Shown here: positions 33,501-43,357 of the stretch, piece by piece
Layout: every line of letters starts with the position of its first letter
How positions within the stretch are numbered: position 1 is the first letter of the stretch
Source: Sphaerulina vaccinii
Lineage: Eukaryota > Ascomycota > Dothideomycetes > Mycosphaerellales > Mycosphaerellaceae
Direction of reading: 5' to 3'
DNA: 64,000 nucleotides
Assembly (NCBI GenBank): GCA_022570795.1
Contig: JAKUDP010000007.1
Location: 1,922,001-1,986,000, forward strand
Notes under the pieces: model-generated
Database searches by the model: none
Told to the model about the DNA's origin: nothing
Seen by the model: only the letters and a program-made list of their open reading frames with translations
Position numbers and translations under genes: made by a program

Positions 33501-34414
33501 CTCGCCCATCGGCAGCATTCGCGACTCCAGGAAAGACATACAGCTTCTGCTCTGTAGAGTCCGATGGCGAAGAAGTCATCCCCGTCACGCTTCACGGCCA
33601 GCCTCCATTTGAGCTCGAAGTCGAGATCAAGCACCACGGTACTGTGAAGCCGGAAATGGTCCACTACACCAACATCGAAAGCACCAAACACAGCATCCAC
33701 ATTCCTCACTCCCGACTCCACCTCGGCAAAAGCGCCGTCTCTCTACGCCGCGTCTCGGACGCTCGAGGCTGTTCCCGCACTCTGGACAGCACAACTCCTC
33801 GCGTCCAGATCTCGGTCCACGACGCTCCTACTATCGTCAGCTTGGAAGAACGTTCTGACTACTGTGTTGGCGATCGTCTCAACTTCGGGCTCTCCGGCGT
33901 CGCACCATTCCAAGTCTTCTACACTTTCGAAGGACAAGCACGCAAAGCCTCTGTCTCCTCAGGGAATACATTCAAGCGTCTCGCAGAAAAGCCCGGAACC
34001 TTCCGAATCACCGGCCTCCAAGACTCCGCATCAACATGCAAAGCCTCCTCCGACATCGTCAAACACATCCACGGCATGCCTTCCGTCCGTGTATCCAAAG
34101 GCAAGGATTCCTACATCGATATCCATGAAGGCGGACAAGCTGAACTTACTTTCGACTTTGGTGGTACTCCACCTTTTGAGTTCACGTATACGAGATCTTC
34201 GAATACGGATAAGCATGGGAAGAAGAAGGGTCAGGTCTTGGATATGAAGTCTGAGATGAGTGAGGCTCACGAATTGAAGATTTGGGCGAGTGAGGAGGGT
34301 ACTTATGAGGTTGTGAGTATCAAAGATGCTCATTGTGCTTATGCTAAGCCGGGCATCAATGTTGAGCAGGCGGGCAAGGGGAAGGGAAAGCAGAAGATGT
34401 TGGGATACTATTAG
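30578..34414 (+). CDS. POM152: Nuclear pore membrane glycoprotein POM152
   Basis: A single uninterrupted frame of 1278 codons. The first about 65 residues are a Pro/Ser/Arg-rich nucleoplasmic tail. Three hydrophobic segments follow (RLYAICVWAVLWSWRAW, KWVAIDGVFLFGLPGL, ATMTLIFLAHALADGMLMF). The rest is a long lumenal region with repeated Ig/cadherin-like beta units recognisable by the recurring motif GxPPF(D/E)LE(Y/V): GTPPFEIEY, GEPPFDLEY, GSPPYKLSY, GQPPFELEV and GTPPFEFTY. This is the POM152 plan: a transmembrane nucleoporin whose lumenal repeats form the ring around the pore. Length is close to the yeast protein (1337 aa). No lesion is visible. Confidence 0.92.
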   Translation: MEPETPRLRSAFPSTPRRGENRTSQQRANPFRTSSPTSQQKPLPQIPTLRSAPSPSSEPLIPTHIIEAPTQRLYAICVWAVLWSWRAWDFSNLVDAEEQSLWLFMKWVAIDGVFLFGLPGLRIPWLEWSSATMTLIFLAHALADGMLMFRIPIPILAGMAALWRGVWGAYETAINEHGVNPDTVLFNNSLILGRQVIHILPEGSAILNPQKETYCLDGRRKTEARLPIMINATDPVSMDILHVDLDTQLNSTIHISKSQIKAMHKEASRLITYSENPNEPKTLYYSVKKPGLYALLKVIDASNLEVSRKKVAHTVVVPCPRAEFLPAPLDRCRGELSNVELRATGTPPMKVKYRKVVNRASTISTFENIQPEDLVSPLLKQYSDALMVPAKVDTSWAKSHSVRVPLSEGLVAAGSWTYAIDEVVDGFGHRVEYSNKDHDLEKDPKKTHHLQQHIDVHERPVVSLKGCTPQQPLKVPKGKGGKLPIHYASTGQGAVSGTPYHLEWIFTPQDDMTSSSGHGVTPRTKKESVKHAGEFPYINEPGLYTLTGVSTGYCSGDVLEPATCLLQNPPEPQLQIRDTNLTDKCAETPIGLRVDLDLVGTPPFEIEYTVSRRGGAHHNTHKETVNGLRGQIDLTPVQAGKYDYEFVKISDAVYKNQKLSDLKLFQAVKPSASARFMIEGKKITCIDQDVILDVSLNGEPPFDLEYELVHNGKRTKKSKKDITDNFVQLNTGILSDGGDYTIALVSIRDHAGCPQFLKDEAKVSVRHQKPKVSFGQIEGRRTVDTLEGKKVALPLRLVGEGPWTVKYSDSKGKEHTVRPKGPNEKLDVDQAGMYELLHVRDNICPGLVDSSAKDFQINWIPRPEYRVSPTDIESQNGKALVRTEVCEGDEDAVEVLFRGSPPYKLSYIQSVKPEVGAVAPRNKELRAALNVASLRMETAVAGAYEYKFAAFSDGNYPEHSPNHFKPITIRQKVNSRPSAAFATPGKTYSFCSVESDGEEVIPVTLHGQPPFELEVEIKHHGTVKPEMVHYTNIESTKHSIHIPHSRLHLGKSAVSLRRVSDARGCSRTLDSTTPRVQISVHDAPTIVSLEERSDYCVGDRLNFGLSGVAPFQVFYTFEGQARKASVSSGNTFKRLAEKPGTFRITGLQDSASTCKASSDIVKHIHGMPSVRVSKGKDSYIDIHEGGQAELTFDFGGTPPFEFTYTRSSNTDKHGKKKGQVLDMKSEMSEAHELKIWASEEGTYEVVSIKDAHCAYAKPGINVEQAGKGKGKQKMLGYY

Positions 34415-34599
34415 ATGATGAAGTCTGATAGGGAGTTGGTTGATTGATTTGTTGGCGAGGTGTATGGCGTTTTCCTTGGCTCGCATGCATGGTGCAAAAG
34501 AAATTTGTTGATCCAAATTCATGCTACCAGTATTCCGTCACCCTTCCATTAACACAAAAGAGTTGCATTAGAAGAGCACAACAACGCAGCAGTCGCTAA

Positions 34600-36260
34600 G
34601 TGTGCGATGGAGAAGCAAAAAAAAAAACCGCCTATACCTCAAGAGTGCTACTATGAAGGACACGTTCAAGTCATATTGGCTTGGAGCATTACTCGATGTT
34701 AGCCACGTCTCGAGCAACAGCAGAGCTGACGACTTCTCGAGTGAGCTAGTGAGGCTAGTACGATTGTTGGAAGTGCTTGGTATGAGGTTGTATATGACTG
34801 CTCAGTACTGGCAGAGAGTTTCCAGAGCAAAAGGTGAAGAGCAGGTGCGATGAAGCGTGGCGAAAGGCAAAAGAACAACCACCTATACTTCAACGACATA
34901 GCGACGCATACAACATCTTTGAAGTCATATTAGCTTCGTAGCCTACGTTGTATTAGCGGTACGTCGAGCACCAGCGCAGCTGACGACTTACCGAGTGTGC
35001 CATAGAGGGTGGGTGGCTGTTGGAAGTACTGGATATGAGATGGTAGATGAGTGTTGGATACTAGTGGAGGTGTAGGGCAAAAGGTGAAGTGTAGGTATGC
35101 AGGAGCGAAGAGGAAAGGCAAAAGAACAACCACCTATGCCTTACAGTGGGTGATGATGGAAATGAGCCAAATCTGCTTAATACCTTCTGTCAAGTTAGCC
35201 CTTCATCGAGCAACAGCAAAGCTGACGACTTATCGGTTGAGCCACGGAAGCTATTACGGCTGTGAAAGAGACTTGTAGTAGGAGGATATATGGAAGTCAA
35301 TAATATCACTAGAAGACTTTGAGTAAAAGATAGACGGCAGGAGTGCCGAAGGCAAAAGAACAACTACTAGCGTCTATAGCATTACTAAGATCAAGGAGTG
35401 TGTGGAAGTTGCTGACTTCTCTAGGCCCTTATCTAGCAGGTACTCGAGCAACAGCAAAGCTGACGACTTATCGACTCAGCCATGCCGGCTGTTTGGAGTG
35501 TTGGATCGAAGATCATATATAAAGGTCAATAATATTACAAGAAGACTTTGGGCAAAAATGAAGAGCGGGTCGTGTTAGAGTAAGAGAAAGGCAAAGAAGC
35601 AAAAGAACAACCACCTATACCTCATCTATGGCAGGACATACGAATTCCATCACTGCTATCAAGTCATGTTGGCTTGTATCCATTGTTCAATTTTACTTTA
35701 AGTATCGAGCACCAGCCAAGCTGACGACTTACCGAGTGAGCCAGTGAGGATGGTGTGGTTGTTGGAAGTGCTTGGTATGAGGTGACATATGAAGGTTGGA
35801 TAGCAAAATCTGTGTGTGTCATATCGACGCAAAAGATAAAATAAAGAAGCAAAACAATCGCAACCTACTACAAGGCCCATTTCAGCAAAGATTGGCCAAA
35901 GGCATTTACCTTAGGGCTGGTCTGTCTACTTGAAGACTTGTTCGAGCATCAGCTTTGCTAACGACTTACCAAGTCGGCCATTACACCGGCTACGATCATT
36001 GAGATATCGAAAATCTGGGTCGTATGTATACCCTCATGTTGTTTGGCATAGCGATTGACTAGCAAAAGGAAAGCAATACTTAGGAAAGAGCAAAACAATC
36101 AGCTGGAAGGCTTCGAGAGCACGGCTACATAACCCAATCCGGCGCTCCTCATGTCTTAGGGTGGCATGAGCAGCAATTGCTGATAAGTGGTTCTGCAGCA
36201 ACAAATCGAGTGTCGACTTACGAGTGCACCACTAGACCAAGACTGATCGTTGAGGATGAC
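34600..36260. repeat. Seven-copy ~245-bp degenerate tandem array
   Basis: The word GCTGACGACTT or a close variant recurs at 34725, 34979, 35221, 35459, 35720, 35957 (GCTAACGACTT) and 36210 (more diverged), spacings 237-261 bp. Each copy is preceded by TCGAGCA(A/C)CAGC or a variant. A second shared block, GGCAAAAGAACAACCACCTATAC, lies about 110-130 bp before most copies. On the minus strand the first word becomes a consensus splice donor (GGTAAGTCGTCAGC) in four of the seven copies, preceded by a 69-77-nt exon-like stretch and an AG. No long open frame spans the array. Confidence 0.8.
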
Positions 36261-36528
36261 CGTTGTGGATGAATATGTATACCTCATTCGTTCCAAATGT
36301 GAGTGCCAATGGTAAGTAATCGTGTTCACTGCTAGGAACATGGTTGAGTATCATGCAATGTCTCATTCGCTATGCTATCATGCTACAACGCTGCGAATGC
36401 TACTGTTCTGTTCGGGTATCATCATCTCTTTCGTTCCAAGAACACCTGCAATGCAATGCTCGCAACCTTCCTAAACGCCGAAGTACTGTACTCTCAAAAC
36501 TCCCTTCTGTATAGTTTTCTGTCGATAT

Positions 36529-37644
36529 CTAATAACTCGGCCCCGTCCCAGGCCCCTCCCCCGTACTCGAATAAAACTGCACACCCCCAATCTCAAAATA
36601 CGTCTCCCCAAACTTTTCCGGATTATTCGCAACATAATCCTCACAAGTCTCAACACCCGTAGCTTTGGCAGCACCACTACTCTCCCAAACCTTCCCAGCC
36701 CAGCTTCCACAGAACGTAATATTAATAATCAATTGCATCTCCTTGAAAGCTTGATCATACTTGCAACCAGAACCTTTGAATTTGGCCAGAGGAGTCTGCG
36801 TCCATGTTGAAGGCTTTGGTGCGCCGGCAGCGAGATCGGAAGGGAGTTGGTCGCGAGGGAACATCCAGACTTTTATACCATCTGCTTGCCAGTCGTGAAC
36901 GTAGACGCCTCCGAGTTGGGAGTTGAAGGCTTTGCCTGCTGTGCTGAAAGTCTGCGTCTCCGACTTCTGGTTTGTGGAGGAAGTGTAGGTGAGGGTGTTT
37001 TGGTCGTATGCTGCTACGGAGCAACCTGTGCCGGCGTTGCCTGCGTTGCAGTTGGAGTTGAGTAGTTGGCCTTGCTGTTGAGTCGAGGTGGAATTGTCGA
37101 CGACGCAATCGGGTGATGTGTGAAGTGTCATAGCATTATAATTCGTCTCATGCACATACTCCAGAATATCGCTTTCGCCAGATGCTGGCCAGGTTCCTTC
37201 ACTTCCTAACAACCAAATAGCAGGCCAGGCTCCGTAGGCAGAGGGTGCGTGAAGGACGTCGATGACAGCCATACTTCCAGCGTTGAATGTGTCTTTACTC
37301 GTCAAGCGTACAGAGTTTCGGCCATTTGGTGCGAGAGATCTGAAGTCTACGCCGATGTATGCGGTGGATTGGTTCGCTGTGGAGTTGAAGACGTAGCCGA
37401 CTAGACCTTGTTGGGCTGCTGCGTCGAGAGTTTGGTATTGGACGTGGCCTTCTGTTGGGTCGGGGCCGGAGAAGGCTGTGAAGTGAGAGAAGAAGTCGGA
37501 GCCGGAGTAGTCTGCTGTTAGAGTGTAGGCGTTGCCGGATGATGTGGTGTTGGTGGAAGTAGAGTTGGTGTAGCCACGAGGAGTGATTGCGGCTGCTGAA
37601 GCTGTGGCGGCCAGCGCCAGGATTAAGGGAAGCAGGTTGAGCAT
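36529..37644 (-). CDS. GH16 endo-1,3(4)-beta-glucanase-like secreted enzyme
   Basis: A single exon of 371 aa starts at the ATG at 37644; the open frame upstream is 5' sequence. The first 19 residues (MLNLLPLILALAATASAAA) form a signal peptide. The GH16 active-site motif ExDxxE is present as GESDILEYVHE near residue 160, with the two Glu as nucleophile and acid/base. Other GH16 landmarks are GAWPAIWLLG just before it and VYVHDWQADGIKVWMF further on. A C-terminal IGGVQFY completes the jelly roll. Several N-glycosylation sites (NSTST, NTTSS, NQST) suit a secreted protein. It should cleave beta-1,3/1,4-glucans of fungal or plant walls. No GPI tail is visible. Confidence 0.87.
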   Translation of the reverse strand: MLNLLPLILALAATASAAAITPRGYTNSTSTNTTSSGNAYTLTADYSGSDFFSHFTAFSGPDPTEGHVQYQTLDAAAQQGLVGYVFNSTANQSTAYIGVDFRSLAPNGRNSVRLTSKDTFNAGSMAVIDVLHAPSAYGAWPAIWLLGSEGTWPASGESDILEYVHETNYNAMTLHTSPDCVVDNSTSTQQQGQLLNSNCNAGNAGTGCSVAAYDQNTLTYTSSTNQKSETQTFSTAGKAFNSQLGGVYVHDWQADGIKVWMFPRDQLPSDLAAGAPKPSTWTQTPLAKFKGSGCKYDQAFKEMQLIINITFCGSWAGKVWESSGAAKATGVETCEDYVANNPEKFGETYFEIGGVQFYSSTGEGPGTGPSY

Positions 37645-38434
37645 CTTGCCAGAAGATAGTGAAAGGAAAGGAGACTGGGGTTCTTGGTGTCGAGTCTTGA
37701 GGTAGCTCGTAGTGATTGTGTTGTTCTGGTGACGTGGGTCTTGTGTTCTCGGTTCTTCGAGTATCAGCTGTCTCAGACAAGTCGTAGAAGTGTGTATTGG
37801 TATGAAACAGAACAGAAGAGTGAAGACATCTCGAATCGCGAAGAAGTAATAGCAGAAAAAGGGAACAATGCAACGCTGTGAATAGAGAAAGGAATGACTG
37901 CGCACAATGGAATACAACAATGGAATCTTCAATGAAGATTTTGATGTCTTTTTGTTGTTTGGCATTGTCGTTTCTATTGTCGTGAGGTGGATCATCTCGC
38001 ACCAGTAAACAGTGATTGGTACTGGGTGTGGCGCTTATGTTGAGGCTTGGCGTTTCAGACTTCACTGTTTCATGTCAGCAGTAGGCCGTCAGGTAGGACG
38101 CGTCGCGTTTTTGGAGAATTGTACTATTGAGTAGACGTGGCTCTGCTGAGCATTTCAAAGCCCTTCGCAAACTGTCTCCACCCCCAAGAGCTTGGCTGTC
38201 AGTGAGGGAGCAGAGAAGAGTCAGACAACTTCTTCATTTTGAACAGATATCCTATTACCCTTTCCCGTCGTCGCATGCTTGCAAAATGCTGTGCACGCCT
38301 CGCAATGCTCGTCCATCTCAGCCATGATCTCGTCATTCAATATGTAATACAAATCCACCGCTTGCCGTAGTACTTGCGCCACGTGGAAACGTGGCACGGC
38401 TGGTAGGACTGCGTAGCGGAGTTGGGGTACTCGT
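37645..38434. other. Intergenic, no gene recognised
   Basis: This region holds the promoter of the GH16 gene and the 3' flank of VTS1. No supported gene is present. Confidence 0.4.
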
Positions 38435-40453
38435 CTAGAGTCGACCCTCTTGTTGTGCTTGCTGCACTTGCTCGAAGACCTGGAGCACATGTTAGTTTCG
38501 AACTCTGAAATGCGTAGAGAGCTTCTGAACTGCATAGAGAGCTTGTGAAAGGCGTGGAGAGCTCTGTAATGCAGAGAGAAATGCATGAAGAGAACATACC
38601 TTCAACAACTTCGTCCTTGCGCCCTTTGCTGCAACACCTTTCGCTGTGAGCCCATCATCGTCCAATGCGACCAAGTCCTGCCAGTTCATGTCCTTGAGAT
38701 TATCAGTGTACTTGTGGAGGCGGAGAGTGCGCAGCCAGTTGGGGATGTCTCGTAGCAGTGCGAGGTCAGTGGGATCCTCCGGCGGCTTGGAGCTACCACG
38801 TCGACCTCTTGGCGAGCGTCCTCTATTGATCTCGCTAGCATCTGATAGATAACCTTCGTTACCGAAGTTACCAAGTGCAAAGTTGCTCATGTTGAGACCT
38901 GCCATGCCGTTGTTGAGTTGTCCCATGCCGTTGTCGTATGCTGCCAGGTAGCCATTGCTCTGCATGCCAGCCATGTTCATGGCTGGATTGCCGCCAGGTG
39001 GGCCAGTGATCGCAATACCAGGTGACGACGGGCGCGAGCGTTGGTTCTGAAGAATATGGTTGATCTGCTGTTGCTGAATGGCTGCGGCTTGCTGGGGTGT
39101 GAGTGCTTGTCCCATGTTATCCATCATGAGGTGACCTGGCATGCCTGGTGAAAGTGGCTGCTGACCATTCTGACCTTCCGATGATCGAGTTCGGCGATAC
39201 TTCCGAGGATCGTCAAGCGGAAGTCGGTTGTTAACCGTAGACAGAGCAGCAAGTTTCATGGCAGTGGCATTGGCGACCATGTCAGCCTGGTTGGCGCTCT
39301 GCTGCTGACTGAAGTTCGCGACCATCGGAGTGTTGGTCATTGATGCCCAGCTTTGGCCAGGTGCGTAAGGAGAGAGGATCGGCATGCCGTCCGCATTGTG
39401 TCCCAGCTGGCTGACAGTCTGACTCTGGATGTTGTTGTCACTCGAGATGGGGAAAGGTCTGCTAGAGCGAAGTCCTGCGGAGGGCAGAGGACCTTGACCA
39501 ACACCAAATTGGCCCATAGCCTGCTGAGCACTTTGCTGCTGACTGGACGAAGACTTTGGCCTACTGATAGGAGGCAAGTTCTCACCTTGCGAGCCGCTCG
39601 TGCTTCGCCATGGGCCAGATGGTATACCTCCATTCTTCTTGTCCTCTTCCGGCGCTGAGATTGTAGGCATATACTGTGATGACCTGTCACCAACCGCGCT
39701 GTTTCTGTTGCTCTTTGGCACACTGCCTGTAGTCTTCTGGAACTCCGCCTTTTGATCCTCAATTGCGTTCGCGGCATCAGGGAACATGGACTTGATCGTA
39801 ATCGGGTCGAGGCCAGACATACGCTTAGCACCTGGCGAAGGTGGTGGCTTACTGCCAAATCCAAAGGAACCACGCGAACCCTCCACATTAAGCTTATTCA
39901 TTGCGTCGTTCATTCTTGATGACATTGGATCTTTCTCATTAAAAGTGGCGGGAGAGAGCACACCGGACATTGGGTGACTCTTGGCCATTTGCTGCAGAAC
40001 CTGGATGAAGAAGCGGATCTGGACCTGCGTGGTCTGCTGGAGCAACGCATACAGAGCAGCTGTGCGCTCAGGCTCGCTAAGCACACGGAACCACTGCTCA
40101 ATGGCGCTCAGCTCATCCTTGAAGTCCTGATCCAAGGTCGCCGCGGCCATCTCCTCGAGAGTAGTCTCATACTGGTCAATATCTGCAATCCATTGTTGCG
40201 CTGCCTTCTCCGCCACCTCTTCTGGGTTGGCAGAGCTGCCACCTTGGCTGAACTGGTTGAAGTAGACCTCCGAGGCAGGCCGGATGCCTCTAGTAGCGAG
40301 TGGCGAGGACGCTGAAAAAGCGCCCATGTCGGCAGAAGCACGTAGATGATGTCCAGCAGTTCCCAGCGTACGTGGTGGTCGAAGAGTGGAGCCACCAAGC
40401 GAGGAGGACGAAGTCTCGGGTGTGCTGTTGCGATTTCCGATGATGTTCGACAT
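38435..40453 (-). CDS. VTS1: SAM-domain RNA-binding protein VTS1 (Smaug homologue)
   Basis: Two exons, 38600-40453 and 38435-38479, about 632 aa. The last exon is only 15 codons (VFEQVQQAQQEGRL, then TAG) and completes the SAM domain. The N-terminal third has a helical region (AAQQWIADIDQYETTLEEM), followed by a long Gln/Ser/Pro-rich disordered part. The C-terminal SAM domain begins IPNWLRTLRLHKYTDNLKD and includes ALDDDGLTAKGVAAKGARTK, the basic loop that reads the stem-loop (Smaug recognition element). VTS1 recruits deadenylases to target mRNAs in the cytoplasm. Retaining the intron keeps the frame open for about 34 codons and would replace the short tail. A long 5' leader is likely. Confidence 0.88.
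38505..38590. repeat. Short tandem repeat inside the VTS1 intron
   Basis: About four units of roughly 18-22 bp related to GCATAGAGAGCTTGTGAA (for example GCGTAGAGAGCTTCTGAA and GCGTGGAGAGCTCTGTAA) fill most of the 120-nt intron. Expansion of this tract probably explains why the intron is longer than most in the window. Confidence 0.6.
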
Positions 40454-41868
40454 GATGGAATTGGTGCAATGTAGATATACTGTGTGTTGTATCCGGTACG
40501 TGTCTTTGTGCGTGTGGAAATTGGCGATCGTGGTCGACGGCTTTGTGTCGAGTGTGAGAGTGGTGTGGAGCTGCTCTGGGAGATGTCGAAGTGACCTGCT
40601 ATCCGGTAGACCTCAAAGGTGTTCGACGAGCACGCTACTATACGAGAGGGAGAGGAGGAAGAGGAGGTATAGTGGCCAGCATGTGATGTGATGTTCAGTC
40701 GACAGAGAACAGCTTTGCGTGTGTCGGAGGAGGAGTATCCTGGACGTCGAGATGTGATGTGTGCCTGTCCCTGCTGGTCGTACAAGATACCGGTGACAAT
40801 AGATGGCTGAACGAATGCAGTAGAACAACACAAGCGGTATTCGCAACAGAAATGAGGAAGTCCTCCGCACCACAGCACGCCGTGAGTAGTGAATGAGAAG
40901 TCGATGAAAGGCGTCCGCTCCGCATGCGGACAAAGGAAAGAGACAGAGCCGCCAAGAGATTCGGACCCTGACCAGGATCGTGCCTTTGCGTGCCTTCTCA
41001 CCCAATCAACCATCTCTTTTCCCATTTCTCGAGGACAGGACAGCTACATGAATACTTATTGTGCGGTCTCACTACTCCTGAGTTGAGTTGAGGCTGAGGA
41101 CGGGCTGGGAACTCGTGAACACCAGCTCAAGATGCTGTCTTCCTTGCTTGTTCAAAATCGAAAATGCTGTACGCACGCGCCTGTGGATCTCATCGCGTGC
41201 AGAAGCGCCGTTCCGAGAGCAGTCACGTCGCTGAGGCCTACTGTTTGCAAACCATCAGCATGAACATCACGCTCGTCACCGCAGGTGCGATTCACCGGAG
41301 CCAAGCGTAGACTGTAACTGGACGACATCTGGGTTGAACAAGACGTCCGGCTCGATCACCTCGACTACTCCTAATTCTCAAGCCTGGTCGGACACGTCTA
41401 CCTATTCGCAGATCTGCGGTATGGCATGTACTTTCGTGGCGATGCACTCAGGCTCTACACTTCCATTCTGGTCACCTTGACCGCAGATCAATGTCAGGAC
41501 GTGGTTTTGGGATCTCTGGCTCGACATGGCGCGTAACAGCCGAGAACTTTCGATCGCGAGGGCTCCTCTGAACTGAAGGGAGAGAAAGCCTTAGGTCTTA
41601 TCGCTACGCTATGGCAGTAGCATTCCAATTCCATCTAACAGAACCTTGTATGGTGGCCATAGTACACTCTCAGATCTCTGTTGGAAGGTCGGTGAGTCAT
41701 GCTAGCACCACATAAGTTTCGCGCGCTTTTTGGTATGGCTTGGCACCCCAAACTCTAAAACTCTACGGTAAATTAATAATATACTCGTCTCTCACATACA
41801 TCGCAGATACCACATTGCCGAAGGACAAAACTGATCGCCATTCTGAAATCTTCGAGACATCAGAGATC
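40454..41868. other. Intergenic or VTS1 5' leader; no separate gene recognised
   Basis: A minus-strand frame overlapping VTS1 and reaching 41025 is a shadow. About 1.4 kb between divergent loci has no supported gene; part is likely VTS1 5' UTR and promoter. Confidence 0.4.
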
Positions 41869-43318
41869 ATGGACCAGCCACAACATTCCGACCTTGTCGT
41901 CGCGAGATTATAAGCCGTGCACCAATCGCTGCAGGAGATCTCTCGCAGGCTGTCACCAGAATATCGTGCGTCGCAACTCGCGGTCGCTCACATTCCTCGC
42001 ATCAGAAGCATCACTCGCAAAAGTGATAGCTTTGATTATGTGAACAAGATACTCGCCAACGCAAACCTCGACATCAACAGCTATAATCGGAGGACGTCGT
42101 TCGTCAGCGACAGACCAGTGCAGTCCGAGAGGCTGCAGACTGTACGTGACAGTATGTCACATGCGAGAGACCGGATTCCGGCTGCTGCTACAGAGTTGGC
42201 TAAGGGCATCGCCGACATGCAGGCTTTATTGATGAGTGTGGTGAGCGTCGCTCACACCGGTAGTGACGATTTGCTGTCGCCGAGGTGGTACGAAGCCAAC
42301 GATCTATTCGATTTCGAGCTCGTGGCACTTGCAAGAAGCACTGGAAGAGAGCCCGATCGCCGATTCGGCGCACTTCAGAGACTATTTGCTCGCGATCATG
42401 AAAAAGCGAATCTCGCCAAAAAGCCGTAAGGAGTGTTACAGATGGACCACGACCATTGATGCGAAGGCTAAGTGGCTGCTCGAAGCCCTTTCAAAAGCCA
42501 GGTAAGTCTATATTTCCGATCGACTCTGAGACCCTGTCTGAACAATGCCACTTAAGCTGCGAGCTTTCCGTCAGCCACATGGACATCTTATATCAGAGAT
42601 CGCTGCTAGAGCGCTTGCTAACACCATTCGTAGTGACGGCAAAGGGGTCTTCCATCACTTCCATTTGAGTGCAGAACTAATATCGGTACACCTACCACCC
42701 GAGGGCTTCGACCCAGAATATAAGAGAACCAGATGGCCAATTGAACATCTCAGAAGAAGATTGCTCCGCTCGATGCGCATAGCATTGAGCGAGGCTCACG
42801 AAGCCCCTGAGACGTACTTGGATTGTGCTGCAGCCCGACGCCAGATCTGGGTCAGATATAAGGACCAAACGTGCGAATCCAAACAAGGTCAAAATTGGCA
42901 AACATGGGGACCATGCTTCCATCAGAACTGTGCCGGACTCTTACATGCTCTGCAAAAGCGCGCCCATGTCGAGATACGCTGGAACGTACGTCGAGCAGTG
43001 GGAAAGCGCTTTCCGAACGAGATTGTGGACCAGATTTATTCCGACACTCTTGAGAGTGAAGAGGTTCCGCACGATACAACAATTTACAGAAACTATCCTT
43101 TCCTGCTGGACGAATACGATTGTGGGCTCGTAGAGCGTGTCTTGGACAGGCTCTTCGATGTCTATTGCGAGAAAAGGGTGCAACAATGGGTAATAAGTAT
43201 GAAAGTAGTGGCGACGAGTGGGGATGCTGGGATTAGCGCACTCCACATCTCATACATCAGTTCGCTATTATCTGCGACTACTCTCTTTGGCACACTCCCG
43301 GTCCTCCAGGTGCGATGA
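41869..43318 (+). pseudogene. Hypothetical protein gene with in-frame stop and frameshift
   Basis: An ATG at 41869 opens a frame (MDQPQHSDLVVARL) that meets TAA at 41911 and then runs open in the same frame to 42429. Around 42330-42420 the coding look switches to the +1 frame (HFRDYLLAIMKKRISPKSRK). That frame continues to a good donor at 42502 (GTAAGT) and an acceptor at 42633 with a GCTAAC branch site, and ends at 43318. The last exon reads GVFHHFHLSAELISVHLPPEGFD in part, later LDRLFDVYCEKRVQQW. No domain was recognised; the product would have been about 430 aa, soluble and helical. The stop plus the frame change suggest a decayed gene, but an unusual exon structure cannot be excluded. It converges on the next gene, 39 bp away. 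Confidence 0.5.
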
Positions 43319-43357
43319 CCTCGTTTGGTACGCTCTGTTGACTGGTCAGCAATTATT

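Noticed and set aside
37295..38065. 256-codon minus-strand frame overlapping the GH16 gene
   Set aside because: It is a frame shadow of the GH16 coding sequence and its 5' leader, composed mainly of His, Ser and Arg.
40108..41025. 305-codon minus-strand frame upstream of VTS1
   Set aside because: It overlaps the VTS1 N-terminus in another frame and reads as Ser/Arg-rich low-complexity sequence without motifs.
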